NCBI GenBank assembly: GCA_019455085.1
Contig: JACFNA010000007.1
Span: 1-39,738 of the forward strand
Source: Chitinophagaceae bacterium
GTDB lineage: Bacteria; Bacteroidota; Bacteroidia; Chitinophagales; Chitinophagaceae
Direction: 5' to 3'
Length of the DNA stretch: 39,738 nt
The notes under the pieces are model-generated. The model saw only the letters and a list, made by a program, of their open reading frames with translations, had not been told where the DNA came from and made no database searches. The translations under genes were made by a program, and so were the position numbers. Of this stretch, positions 20,901 to 26,944 are shown in pieces; within the stretch, counting starts at the first letter, position 1, and each line of letters begins with the position of its first letter.

Positions 20901-21174
20901 TTTTCATATCTACCCGGATCATTTCTTTGGTGAAATTCCCCTTCGGAGGCACTTGCTTTTTTACCTTCTTATTTCTTGTAACGGGTTTGTTTTGTGGTCT
21001 TGTACGCAAGGTGCTCCCCTGATATGCAAATGGAGGCTGAATAGTCTTTTGTCCTGCGATGGTATTGATGATTACCGGTTTTCCGGTAGGACTCTTTTTA
21101 GTGTCGACTCTCTGGCCGAACAATAAGACAGGCGATAACAGGCAGATCAAGGCTGTAAAGGAAAGATTGCGCAT
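11956..21174 (-). CDS. Giant secreted LRR / Ig / MBG / CARDB-repeat protein
   Basis: A 3,072-residue protein starting at ATG 21174; a TTG two codons earlier is a poorer choice. The signal peptide MRNLSFTALICLLSPVLLFG is followed by a basic linker. Receptor-L/LRR-like repeats come next (about 125-480; phrases such as NLTSLNGLQNI). A segment with WNGSVSDEWSDPQNW follows (~530), then beta-helix-like strands, an Ig/PKD-like domain (~1110-1170), two MBG-like domains (~1260-1410), another Ig-like domain and an Fn3-like domain (~1500-1590). Eight CARDB domains (~1608-2740) begin with phrases such as PDLVVTQVNIPASANSGQ. An IPT-like domain follows (~2845-2930). The tail ends DGPPGIFRAGSSGSITIY, then PHEFIHFNLK. 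There is no T9SS sorting domain. All parts are binding or spacer modules, with no catalytic domain seen, so an adhesin or scaffold is inferred. The RHS gene follows in the same frame after 18 bp, which suggests a joint function. Confidence 0.85.
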   Translation of the reverse strand: MRNLSFTALICLLSPVLLFGQRVDTKKSPTGKPVIINTIAGQKTIQPPFAYQGSTLRTRPQNKPVTRNKKVKKQVPPKGNFTKEMIRVDMKTTSGTNLRGTKLTRELPVYYPKSESGISQQMKRAWDYETITLTNQGDIDNFSTLYPGCTSVGLLTIDGSVINNLSTLSALESAGTIIVKNTSLTSLASLTSLTSITDSLVIDNNSLLTSVGLSNVATLGGLTLRDLPLLTTLDAFSSSLTDIANDVLVSNSAVTSLAGLSTVENIGGDLKVLNSSVITPGLTSLTSVGGYVWYDNNSQMTDLGLAPLTNMVGLLLNNLPQITSLGSSTSGLSNGNIATLWLAGMPQLTDITYVEQFTSVANIIFMNCDALTNMDAFQNITSAPYGILVYSNDALQSISGLSQITTVAYDKIEISSNDNLTSLNGLQNILETDALWITDNAALTSLTMLNSSLQINNVNGDDLQILYNSQLSVCNVPAICNYLNSGNAVNPQVDGNAGDCYDFISLSNSCGTSSDCTVKTIIVWNGSVSDEWSDPQNWTPNQVPDECSMVIIDTPNDYEPNVNDNITIGGLRMSSASLYMNGYNLTVSDTFNLYDSYIEGLDQLHVLNPISPRIFYSSIDSYGEIRISNFTGQAQIITNTFSGTTYISDHISRAADAYTIGNSFYGNLTFTNNSPYGSNYLANGAAAEDYINGDLTIINTATGTIAIGIGDGEPLVVDGHVTINQAYPGNVYLDKITFTGSNFQQLTVPPAGGGLQRGPIEIGPYQIKNIFFRKDGGYLALQQDIMVTEQLVMGDGNGIFGSQQTAMLVIGNGASVVDEDPVSGTFVEGPMKKIGNTAFTFPLGKTVGMMGFNGKQPNQSNSFAQRELYGDFKAPLSISAPAEATAEFVAEYKRGNPTNDGYDLSQKEAGLDGILPDAYWNLTRTNGASSDVQVSLTYDRNHYETVFDHTSLNITGWDGSKWISHPKGGTTGDNDRGTVSTASAITTYGPLAFYAQDIRTPILTIQPLADTVICKGSSFKVHFSLDTAALEGTIFKVEMSDENGDFSSPLIVASKTTFVSDSIVVSIPSAWLTAGNHHLLRMTGDRQAIMSQNTIGFTVADKPQVTVSVIGDAEVCLNTGAIKYYPSEKEEGVTYNWSVTGGTFTTDNDTAYVTFTASGNRTVQVTPVNNCGNGTVASKTVLVKPGASATAPVLTNTGRWIYASAPPPADQVTAINWYKDGSLIAGETGLSYYASEAGTFTVEYINDCGSGPVSNSIVFENASIPQTITFNNLVDKSFGDAPFELGAVASSGLPVQYQIVSGHGNITAGVFTITQIGTVTIRAWQPGDNDYDTAAYVTQTFTITKGNQTITFEPMEDVIFTGSSNYITLAGNASSGLPVTYSIDAANATISGKYITITGVGTVKITASQAGNANYNAAASVEQTFCVRADKLGPITGATSICPGIEMVYKTKKLNGLTYSWRLSDGTTFASDKDTVAINWPVQGTYKLYVSAVGPCGPETTIDSLTITVLDGVTAPDAVQNMLPASGITDQKLPLFLSWVPGNNTMAYDLYVWKTGTSRPANPIAANRTLINYTLTTQSGLEYDVDYNWQLVSKNGCLQTPGSIQTFRLRKAPDLVVTQVNIPASANSGQTITINWTVKNEGTGNTITEEKWNDAVFLSFDTIPLFQIATATTAAFNALAFPIRPLLIGTKPNVSALNVGQEYQNSIDFTLPLDYSDSLYVYVITNYKGLASAPPDADHSNDTARAANPIHITMSPTPDLRVDTVQAPATVFSGSTVNVSYKVTNYGALASGTWNDKIYVSKSPLFDKNSAILLKFPKANGSYYPHTNLPNNGNAFVKINENIETDDFYTRNVEVIIPNFISGTWFVHVVANEDKILYEGALAGNNENNRPIQIMLTPTPQFSLGTINTSATQVTPSQQVTVNWAVTNVGFYDNWEKNKAVYRQNLGICGGVVVGGSGGGSYGSVEPYFNMKHTTSYGASYWVDKVYLSTDPSGLNIGSAIYLGMARHGIEGVGLLSENDPPKLLHDTTFCTPYTYSYPYSQYVLNPGSVHPANFNWTVSSSLPQGNYYIYIVSNADKHVFTYIDTPVVRRSGMITVSYPDLTVPTVSVPASVRGGTPFNIDYTITNTSSVDVNDLARTDKIYIGDNPVFDGTATEVKSSSFKESIPAGESASHTVSVTLPNSTAGTKYIFVKTNSDNPFPESNTGNNTSAGMATTVSTALPMDLMADGLSIDGSAKVPGPITLQYTVRNVGGNNLSDTMVDKIYISCNPVFSESTAIEIGSWSGYRSITVGSEVNVTVNVSISQYLYLLDGCFPKADVNNAYFFVRINATESIYEPGNMANNIAGTGAKSVENRNANIAIAKVTGDESAKVGRIFNLQWDVINNGSGATLRAGWYVSRTDAVYFSKDSVVNEEAILLKEITYREDVLSGATLSKSLTVNMPDIEEGDYYVYVFTDQYSVYLNEIDRSNNFNFVRDATGKAKLIHVESTMLPDLTGEIISAPQRVAIGQPFTVKYKVTNVGVGSTYPEKWWDRVLVSVNTGSSGTVSSWPVYHTGVLNVGENYTDSVTVTLPLYFQPGNYLLLASPDHNTVVTESDENNNISGISIEAYLPEPADLTVQNITAPDTAYLGYPLDTIQWTIKNQSAASALGISTDGVYLSQNSTYDSTALLIGSLQRWLNLDPAAQKEFSMTPVIDNVPEGYYNIIVRSDIKNNIYESDKDNNENVKAKPVYVSVKQLQMDVPLVDTMTNSRFYKLLVPDSLKGSTILITLKSKDSLTQQNEVYVGGGYVPSVLKSDYKFNTPNYGNQEVLLTDVTDSVYYIAVRSVSIPRVQQDITLSAAVLPFAILNVQSDRGGNGGNVTVKLTGSLFTDSMTARLSNGATTIPASRVYFINSTQVYATFPLTGKPIGVYDVKLIKTDNSEAGLASGFSVVTPDNGGLYSGGGVNTGQTGSGSDPGCDPGMLAGMNSQLSVELVVPDRVFVGLIFPIIINYSNPTNMDIPVQTMVLYNDFGIPMSFTREGIQDGTSSLYIELTGKDGPPGIFRAGSSGSITIYTNTPPNTPPHEFIHFNLK

Positions 21175-21798
21175 GAGCAAAATGATTTAGCATTAAGTAT
21201 TTCGTTTTCCGGTTGGGGGGAAGGTTCTGGATAGGTATTGGAGGAAACAGAAAGACCGGAAAAGGCGCAGTTAGTCCACCTTCGTGATCTCTACATTAGT
21301 ATATCGTAGGGAAAGAAAAATATCATCAGATTTTTGAAAATATTTTTTTAAAAATATATAATTATTTTAAAATACCAATAAAATATAATATAAATATTAA
21401 AAACCCTGAAGGTGAACCAATTAGATTTTATGGCAGGAAAATAGGGCCAAGAGACAATTTAAAGTACTAATAACCAGCAACTTATATAGTTTTTGCAATA
21501 AACGAATGATTTGTCCGGTTTGTTATTTAGCAGGATGATATGGTAAAAAAGAACAATAAAATATTATATGAATCCAGGTAATAAAATTTTTTTTCGGGGA
21601 TCAGCTGAATGGAATTTCTGTGGTAGAAATCCGGGAAGGTTTTCTGGTGTTGAAAAATAATCGGGAACTGGGTGATAAAGTTCTTACCCGGGTTTTGGAG
21701 AAGACAAAAGGGATTACCGGTCAGGCGATAAATAAGAGATATTCTAATACGATATCCAGTTTCTTTTTGTGCACCTTTGCACTCTTAAATTTTTACAA
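21175..21798. other. Intergenic region between divergent genes, with very AT-rich core
   Basis: Some 620 bp separate the CARDB gene (minus) from the EamA gene (plus). About 21315-21415 is almost pure A/T with short A and T runs and no gene. It probably holds the promoters of both genes, but no exact TAnnTTTG box was found for the CARDB gene. An open frame at 21620-21802 (GTG start) has no recognisable family and overlaps the EamA start, so I do not annotate it as a gene. Confidence 0.5.
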
Positions 21799-22719
21799 TT
21801 GACATCCACCCTGAAGGCGCATCTTGCTCTGGTAGGTACTAACCTGTTTTTCGCCCTGAATTATAATGCCATAAAGTTTTTTACGGTGAATAAAATTGCA
21901 GGTCCTTTTGGGCTCAATTTTTACAGGGTATTGGTAAGCGCCCTCCTCTTCTGGATTTTATTCCTGTTCAAACCCAGGAAAGAAGTGATTAAGAAAAAAG
22001 ACCTGATCAGGATTGCCTATTGTGCACTTACGGCAATTGCTCTGAATCAGATGCTGTTTATCAAAGGCCTGGAATTTACTTCACCAATGCACGCTTCACT
22101 GCTTACGCTTCTATCACCTCTGATGATAACTCTTTTTGCATCGTGGGTGCTTCGTGAAAAGTTAACACTGTTGAAGGGGATAGGATTATTCCTGGCTTTG
22201 GGAGGCGCCTTCTTTCTGCTCAGTGGAAAAGAGTCTTACGGAGGTGACAACCTGGTGCTGGGTGATTCGCTGATTATCCTGAGCACCCTTGCTTATACTA
22301 CCTATTTCATTATTGCAAAGCCATTGATGGAGGCCTACTCTCCTATGATGGTTACCCGTATGATATTCACCTTTGGCCTTGTAATGATTCTGCCATTTTG
22401 TATTACCGAGGTCAGGGATTTTTCTTTAATAAGCATGAATGCGAAGGAATGGTGGTTGCTATTGCTTATCTGTGTGCCGGGAACATTTCTGGCTTATGTT
22501 TTTAATCTTTACGGCATTAAGATACTCAACGCATCGCTCGCCGGTGCTTATATATACACACAACCACTCTTTACAGGAATAATTGCTGTATTGTTTATGA
22601 ATGAAATGATGACAGCAAATAAACTGATTGCTACCGTATTGATTTTTTCAGGCTTATACATGGTTCAGAAGAAACGGGTAAAAAAAGTAGATAACCACGA
22701 TCCGGCCACTGGATTTTAA
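21799..22719 (+). CDS. EamA-family (DMT superfamily) transporter
   Basis: A 306-residue membrane protein if started at TTG 21799 (reads MTSTLKAHLALVGTNLFFAL). A GTG at 21769 would add ten residues but lies in a near-consensus promoter box (CACCTTTG), so the TTG is preferred. The protein shows the two EamA repeats of the drug/metabolite transporter superfamily, with about ten hydrophobic helices: ALVGTNLFFALNYNAIKFF, then the pocket motif LNQMLFIKGLEFTSPMHASL, and in the second half GTFLAYVFNLYGIKILNASL. Family members move amino acids, drugs or other small metabolites across the inner membrane, usually outward. The substrate cannot be deduced. It ends 38 bp before dnaN, which has its own promoter box. 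Confidence 0.82.
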   Translation: MTSTLKAHLALVGTNLFFALNYNAIKFFTVNKIAGPFGLNFYRVLVSALLFWILFLFKPRKEVIKKKDLIRIAYCALTAIALNQMLFIKGLEFTSPMHASLLTLLSPLMITLFASWVLREKLTLLKGIGLFLALGGAFFLLSGKESYGGDNLVLGDSLIILSTLAYTTYFIIAKPLMEAYSPMMVTRMIFTFGLVMILPFCITEVRDFSLISMNAKEWWLLLLICVPGTFLAYVFNLYGIKILNASLAGAYIYTQPLFTGIIAVLFMNEMMTANKLIATVLIFSGLYMVQKKRVKKVDNHDPATGF

Positions 22720-22733
22720 TAATTACGAATCTT

Positions 22734-22741
22734 TATCTTTG
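22734..22741 (+). promoter_or_regulatory. -7 promoter box of dnaN
   Basis: TATCTTTG matches TAnnTTTG and lies 16 bp before the dnaN ATG at 22758, predicting a very short leader. It is in the 38-bp gap after the EamA gene. Confidence 0.5.
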
Positions 22742-22757
22742 GCAATAAACATACAGT

Positions 22758-23885
22758 ATGAAGTTCATCGTTTCCTCAACACAACTGCTCAAAAATCTGC
22801 AACAAATCGGTGGGGTATTAAATTCTAACACCGTATTACCTATTTTGTTAGATTTCTTATTTGAAATACAGGATAACCAACTGACGGTAATCGGTACCGA
22901 TCTGGAGACGGTAGTAAAGGTAAAGATTGATATAGAGGCTCGTGAAGAAGGGAAAGTATGTATCCCTGCACGCATCCTTATGGACTCGCTGCGGAATATT
23001 CCTGAGCAACCGCTTACATTTACGATTGATAAATCTTATGCTGTAGAAATTACAAGCGATACGGGTAAGTATAAGATTATGGGAGAAAGCCCCGAGAATT
23101 TTCCGAGAGACCCGGATAGTGAAGACTCTGATTCTTTCAAGATGCCTGCCACGGCGATGCATGCAATTATTGGCAAGTGTCTCTTTGCTGCAGGTACAGA
23201 CAATCTTCGCCCGGCTATGTCAGGAGTATTCTTTGAGCTGTCAAAGAATATGCTTACTACAGTGGCTACAGATGCACACAGACTGGCAAAACTTACACGC
23301 ACCGATGTCAGCAATAAGAAAGAAGCCTCTTTTATTGTGCCCCGTAAACCGCTTTTACTGATGAAAGGCCTGTTGCCGGTGAGTGATGAGGAACTTGTAG
23401 TATCCTATAACTCTAAACATTTGTTCGTGCAGCATGGTGCTTCGGAGATAATGTGCCGCCTGATAGATGCACGCTATCCTGACTACAGAGTGGTGATTCC
23501 TGCCAATAATCCCTATAAACTCGTCGTTAACAAGAACAACTTTGAGCTGGCGTTACGCAGAGTAAGTGTATTTAGTAATAAGAGCACTTATCTGGTGGCA
23601 CTAACCATTACCGGTAGCGAACTGGGACTTGAGTCGCAGGATACAGATTTGAGTTTTGAAGGAAATGAGCGGATGTCGTGCCAGTATGAAGGCGAAGACA
23701 TGAAGATTGCTTTTAATGCTAAGACATTGATTGAAATGCTTGCGGCTACAGATACAGAGGAAGTGGTTATAGAACTTACCTCCCCTACCAAGCCGGGCAT
23801 ACTGAGGCCTTACGATGGCGGAGAAAAGAAAGATAGCCAGGAAGAATTATTGATGCTGTTGATGCCACTGGTGATTACCATATAA
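22758..23885 (+). CDS. dnaN: DNA polymerase III beta subunit (sliding clamp)
   Basis: A 375-residue protein, the usual length for the bacterial beta clamp. It forms a ring-shaped dimer of three-domain subunits that tethers DNA polymerase III to DNA. Family features are the start MKFIVSSTQLLKNLQQIGGV, the segment GTDLETVVKVKIDI, the second-domain phrase RPAMSGVFFELSKNMLTTVA followed by TDAHRLAKLTR, the third-domain phrase DARYPDYRVVIPANNPYKLV, and a C-terminal LLMLLMPLVITI close to the usual MPMR end. The gene is not next to dnaA here, which is common in Bacteroidota. The stop is TAA. Confidence 0.97.
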   Translation: MKFIVSSTQLLKNLQQIGGVLNSNTVLPILLDFLFEIQDNQLTVIGTDLETVVKVKIDIEAREEGKVCIPARILMDSLRNIPEQPLTFTIDKSYAVEITSDTGKYKIMGESPENFPRDPDSEDSDSFKMPATAMHAIIGKCLFAAGTDNLRPAMSGVFFELSKNMLTTVATDAHRLAKLTRTDVSNKKEASFIVPRKPLLLMKGLLPVSDEELVVSYNSKHLFVQHGASEIMCRLIDARYPDYRVVIPANNPYKLVVNKNNFELALRRVSVFSNKSTYLVALTITGSELGLESQDTDLSFEGNERMSCQYEGEDMKIAFNAKTLIEMLAATDTEEVVIELTSPTKPGILRPYDGGEKKDSQEELLMLLMPLVITI

Positions 23886-23981
23886 TGGTTTTGCCCCGAC
23901 AACCTTCTTCTTTTGATGGCGCCATGAAATCTAGACTTTGGATGAGTTTAGATTGTCAGTAAATCATACATTTTTTTACCA

Positions 23982-24716
23982 ATGAAATCTGTAGCACTTA
24001 TACCGGCCCGTTATGGATCTACCCGCTTCCCGGGCAAGTTGCTGCAAATGCTGGGAGATAAAACGATTATCAGGCATACGTATGAAAATACGGTGCTTAC
24101 CCATTTGTTTGACGAGGTAATCGTAATCACAGATGACCAGCGGATATTTAATGAAATAATACAATACGGAGGTTATGCCATGATGAGCAAAGGGGAGTTC
24201 GAGTCGGGCAGCGACAGGATAGCCTCAGTAGCTGAAAGGCTGGATACGGAAGTGGTAATTAATGTGCAGGGAGATGAGCCTTTTGTCAACGTGCAGGGAT
24301 TAAAGTCATTACTCAGTGTCTTTGATGACGAGAAGGTACAGGTAGCTTCTTTAATGACCCCTATTAATGAGGAGTCGGATATTCTGAATCCTAACTATGT
24401 GAAGGTAGTGGCTTCCTGTAGTGGAAACGCAATGTATTTCTCACGGGCGCCGATACCATTTAGAAGGAATCAGGGGTCTTCAGTAGCCTACATGAAACAT
24501 ATTGGCATTTACGGATACAGAAAGGATGTGTTGTTGCAGTTTCCAACCCTTGAAAAATCGCCGTTGGAAACTACGGAGATGCTGGAGCAACTCCGTTATC
24601 TGGAGAATGGCATTTCCATCAGGATGGTGGTTACCGATGAGACGCCGTTGTCGATAGATACACCGGAGGATCTCGAAAAGGCAAAGGAGTTCTATAAGAA
24701 ATGGAATCACATGTAG
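23982..24716 (+). CDS. kdsB: 3-deoxy-manno-octulosonate cytidylyltransferase (CMP-Kdo synthetase)
   Basis: A 244-residue cytosolic enzyme that makes CMP-Kdo from CTP and Kdo, the activated sugar for the inner core of lipopolysaccharide. It has the nucleotidyltransferase start VALIPARYGSTRFPGKLL, the substrate loop ESGSDRIASVAERL, the metal and sugar motif NVQGDEPFV, FSRAPIPF, HIGIYGYRKDVLLQFPTLEK, and LEQLRYLENG followed by DTPEDLEKAK near the end. Length and motif order are normal. The gene lies 96 bp after dnaN and 27 bp before the corA-like gene, so transcription with corA is possible. It confirms a Gram-negative host. The stop is TAG. Confidence 0.96.
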   Translation: MKSVALIPARYGSTRFPGKLLQMLGDKTIIRHTYENTVLTHLFDEVIVITDDQRIFNEIIQYGGYAMMSKGEFESGSDRIASVAERLDTEVVINVQGDEPFVNVQGLKSLLSVFDDEKVQVASLMTPINEESDILNPNYVKVVASCSGNAMYFSRAPIPFRRNQGSSVAYMKHIGIYGYRKDVLLQFPTLEKSPLETTEMLEQLRYLENGISIRMVVTDETPLSIDTPEDLEKAKEFYKKWNHM

Positions 24717-24743
24717 GGGTGTATTCCGGAATAGGTAAATGAA

Positions 24744-25835
24744 ATGGTTATGCGTAAGAAAAAGAGAAAGTTATTTGGGGCTTCTTTTCTGCAACCGAAA
24801 ACACGTGTGCTCCATGTGAACCCTACCGTGCATCCTGCAAGGACTGAGCCTGAAAAAACTCACATCACTGTATATCAGTATGACCCGCTTAGCCTGAATA
24901 TTCACAGGTCCGTATCGGCACAGGACTGTGAGAAGTATAGAGTGGATAATGCCAACCTCTGGATAAACATAGACGGGCTCAGGCAGGACGACATCAGTAG
25001 TATCAGCCAGATATTTTCGATACACCCTCTTTTGACAGAAGATATTATGAGCCTTGGACAACGACCTAAAATGGACGAGATGGAAGGGGTGTTTTATGTG
25101 TTGATGTATATGATGTATTTCAATGCAGAGACGAGAATGCTGGAGACGGAACAGTTAAGTATTGTGCTTGGGAAAAATTTTGTAATCACTTTTCAGGAAG
25201 AATCTCAAAAAGATCTTTTAAAAATAGTGAACGATAAGTTAGGCAATGCTGCGGGAAAGATCAGACAGAACGGGTCTGACTACCTCTTTTATTCAATCAT
25301 CGACCTGATAGTGGACAATTATTTTGTGATTATGGAAAGGTTGGGTGAGAGTATTGAAGATCTCGAAGAAGATATTGTGCAACAAGCTAATACCGTTACA
25401 CTGGCCAATATCAATTCACTCAGGAAGGAGATGATTTTCCTGAAAAGAAATATCAGCCCTGTTCGTGAATTGGTGGGCAACATCATGCGTAGCGATTCTG
25501 AACTGATAGAAGAGAAAACAGAGAAGTATTTTAAGGATGTTTATGATCATATTGTGCAGGCGAGTGAACTTTCGGAAAACTATCGGGATATGATGCTCAA
25601 CCTGCATGACCTCTATCTGAGCGAACTGAACCTTAAGATGAATGAGGTGATGAAAGTGATGGCAATCGTTACCTGTTTGTTAGCTCCAGCCACAGTGATT
25701 GGCGGTATCTTCGGAATGAACTTCAGCAAAATGCCCTGGTTGGACAATCAGTTTGGATTCTGGATGGCGGTAGGGGTGATGTTTGTTATCCCGGTTGTAA
25801 TGATTTGGGTTTTTAAACGCAGAGGCTGGTTTTAA
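24744..25835 (+). CDS. corA: CorA-family magnesium/cobalt channel
   Basis: A 363-residue inner-membrane protein. Start codons at 24744 and 24750 are both possible. A long cytoplasmic N-terminal domain (about 1-300) ends in a long charged helix (EDLEEDIVQQANTVTLANIN onward), and two transmembrane segments follow at the C-terminus. Between them is the signature GMN (324-326, in IGGIFGMNF), which forms the selectivity filter for hydrated Mg2+ in CorA pentamers. After GMN the usual MPEL reads MPWL. The protein ends in the basic tail FKRRGWF typical of the family. Mg2+ (or Co2+/Ni2+) uptake is inferred from the family. It is convergent with the next gene, with only 24 bp between stops. Confidence 0.92.
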   Translation: MVMRKKKRKLFGASFLQPKTRVLHVNPTVHPARTEPEKTHITVYQYDPLSLNIHRSVSAQDCEKYRVDNANLWINIDGLRQDDISSISQIFSIHPLLTEDIMSLGQRPKMDEMEGVFYVLMYMMYFNAETRMLETEQLSIVLGKNFVITFQEESQKDLLKIVNDKLGNAAGKIRQNGSDYLFYSIIDLIVDNYFVIMERLGESIEDLEEDIVQQANTVTLANINSLRKEMIFLKRNISPVRELVGNIMRSDSELIEEKTEKYFKDVYDHIVQASELSENYRDMMLNLHDLYLSELNLKMNEVMKVMAIVTCLLAPATVIGGIFGMNFSKMPWLDNQFGFWMAVGVMFVIPVVMIWVFKRRGWF

Positions 25836-25859
25836 TAATGTTTTTTATAAGTGGTTTGA

Positions 25860-26873
25860 TCACTTTCGTTTACTTTCTTTGATCAGGCTCTTATGCGTAT
25901 TCGCGATTTTCCTTTTTCTTAAAATGTCTTTCATAATAATTCCGGCGTGTTCACGGCAGTTTTCAATAAACCATTTGTGAGTGTTCATACCACCACAGAT
26001 TACACCCGCCAGGTAGATACCTTTTACATTAGATTCATGGGTCTCTTCGTTATATGAGGGCTTAAGTACTTCATCGTTTGACAGTTTTACGCCCATCGAT
26101 TGCAGGAACTCCATATCAGGCCGGTAGCCGGTCATCGCCAATACCCAGTCGTTCGGTAAAGTTATTTTACCGTTTGGAGTTTTGATATCCACTTCCTTCT
26201 CGCGGATTTCTTTTATCGAAGAATTGTAATATACCCTGATGGCGCCTTCTTTTATTCTGTTCAGGATGTCAGGCCGTACCCAGTATTTTACACGCTGGCT
26301 GATTTCGTGATCGCGAATGACGAGAGTTACCCTGGCGCCCTTGCGCCATGTTTCGAGAGCAGCATCAATTGCGGAGTTAGCCGCTCCTACAACCGTTACA
26401 TCCTGAAAAGCATAGAAGTGTGGGTCGTCGTAATAATGTTTTACCTTCCTAAGTTGCTCACCTTTTACATTCATCATCACCGGCAGGCCATAGAAGCCCG
26501 TGGCCACGACTATATTGTCAGCCTTATAGGATGACACAGAGGTAATAACTTTTTTTCGTTTCCCGTATTTTGTCACCTCCTTCACTTCTTCGAAGAAATG
26601 AATGTTGAGGTCGAAGGTGGTGACTATTCGCCTGTAATATTCGAGCGCCTCTCTTCTTGACGGCCTTCTGTTGTTACTGACAAAAGGCACCTTCCCGATT
26701 TCCAGTTTCTCACTGGTGCTGAAAAAAGTCATGTTGACCGGATAGTGGTAGAGGGAATTTACCAGCGCTGCTTTTTCGATTATAAGGTAATTCAATCCGG
26801 CCTTATGAGCTTCAATACCGCAGGCCAGGCCAATTGGGCCTCCTCCAATAATAATTAAATCGTAGTGGGTCAT
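25860..26873 (-). CDS. YpdA-like putative bacillithiol disulfide reductase (FAD/NADPH)
   Basis: A 337-residue flavoprotein starting at ATG 26873. A TTG nine bases upstream is less likely, because it lies in the -7 box. The FAD-binding motif is at the N-terminus (YDLIIIGGGPIGLACGIEA). A YPVNMTFFSTSEKLEIG segment is highly typical of YpdA/Bdr proteins. A second dinucleotide motif VVGAANSAIDAALE binds NADPH, and GIYLAGVICGGMNTHKWFIE closes the FAD site. There is no CxxC redox pair, as expected for YpdA, which reduces oxidised bacillithiol using NADPH. Whether this organism makes bacillithiol cannot be seen here. The DinB remnant at 3815 belongs to a superfamily that includes bacillithiol transferases, but no link is shown. 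The stop is TGA. Confidence 0.85.
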   Translation of the reverse strand: MTHYDLIIIGGGPIGLACGIEAHKAGLNYLIIEKAALVNSLYHYPVNMTFFSTSEKLEIGKVPFVSNNRRPSRREALEYYRRIVTTFDLNIHFFEEVKEVTKYGKRKKVITSVSSYKADNIVVATGFYGLPVMMNVKGEQLRKVKHYYDDPHFYAFQDVTVVGAANSAIDAALETWRKGARVTLVIRDHEISQRVKYWVRPDILNRIKEGAIRVYYNSSIKEIREKEVDIKTPNGKITLPNDWVLAMTGYRPDMEFLQSMGVKLSNDEVLKPSYNEETHESNVKGIYLAGVICGGMNTHKWFIENCREHAGIIMKDILRKRKIANTHKSLIKESKRK

Positions 26874-26879
26874 CAAAAG

Positions 26880-26887
26880 CAAAATTA
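26880..26887 (-). promoter_or_regulatory. -7 promoter box of the ypdA-like gene, 6 nt from ATG
   Basis: On the minus strand TAATTTTG ends at 26880, and CTTTTG then precedes the ATG at 26873. With transcription starting a few bases after the box, the mRNA would begin at or next to AUG, giving a leaderless transcript. It also argues against the TTG start at 26882. Confidence 0.5.
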
Positions 26888-26944
26888 AGTATGAAGCACG
26901 ATTTGTCAGAGCGTGTCGACAAGAATGCCGCTATATGGCCACAG

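Noticed and set aside
21620-21802. Open frame of 60 codons upstream of the EamA gene
   Set aside because: No recognisable family, GTG start, overlaps the EamA start. It could be a remnant, but I cannot support it.
23928-23954. Terminator after dnaN
   Set aside because: A 9-bp stem with one G-U pair exists, but the T-run lies about 15 bp further on, so the call is too weak.
25840-25880. Bidirectional terminator between corA and the ypdA-like gene
   Set aside because: Only a 5-bp A/T-rich stem (AAGTG/CACTT) is present, which is too weak to call.
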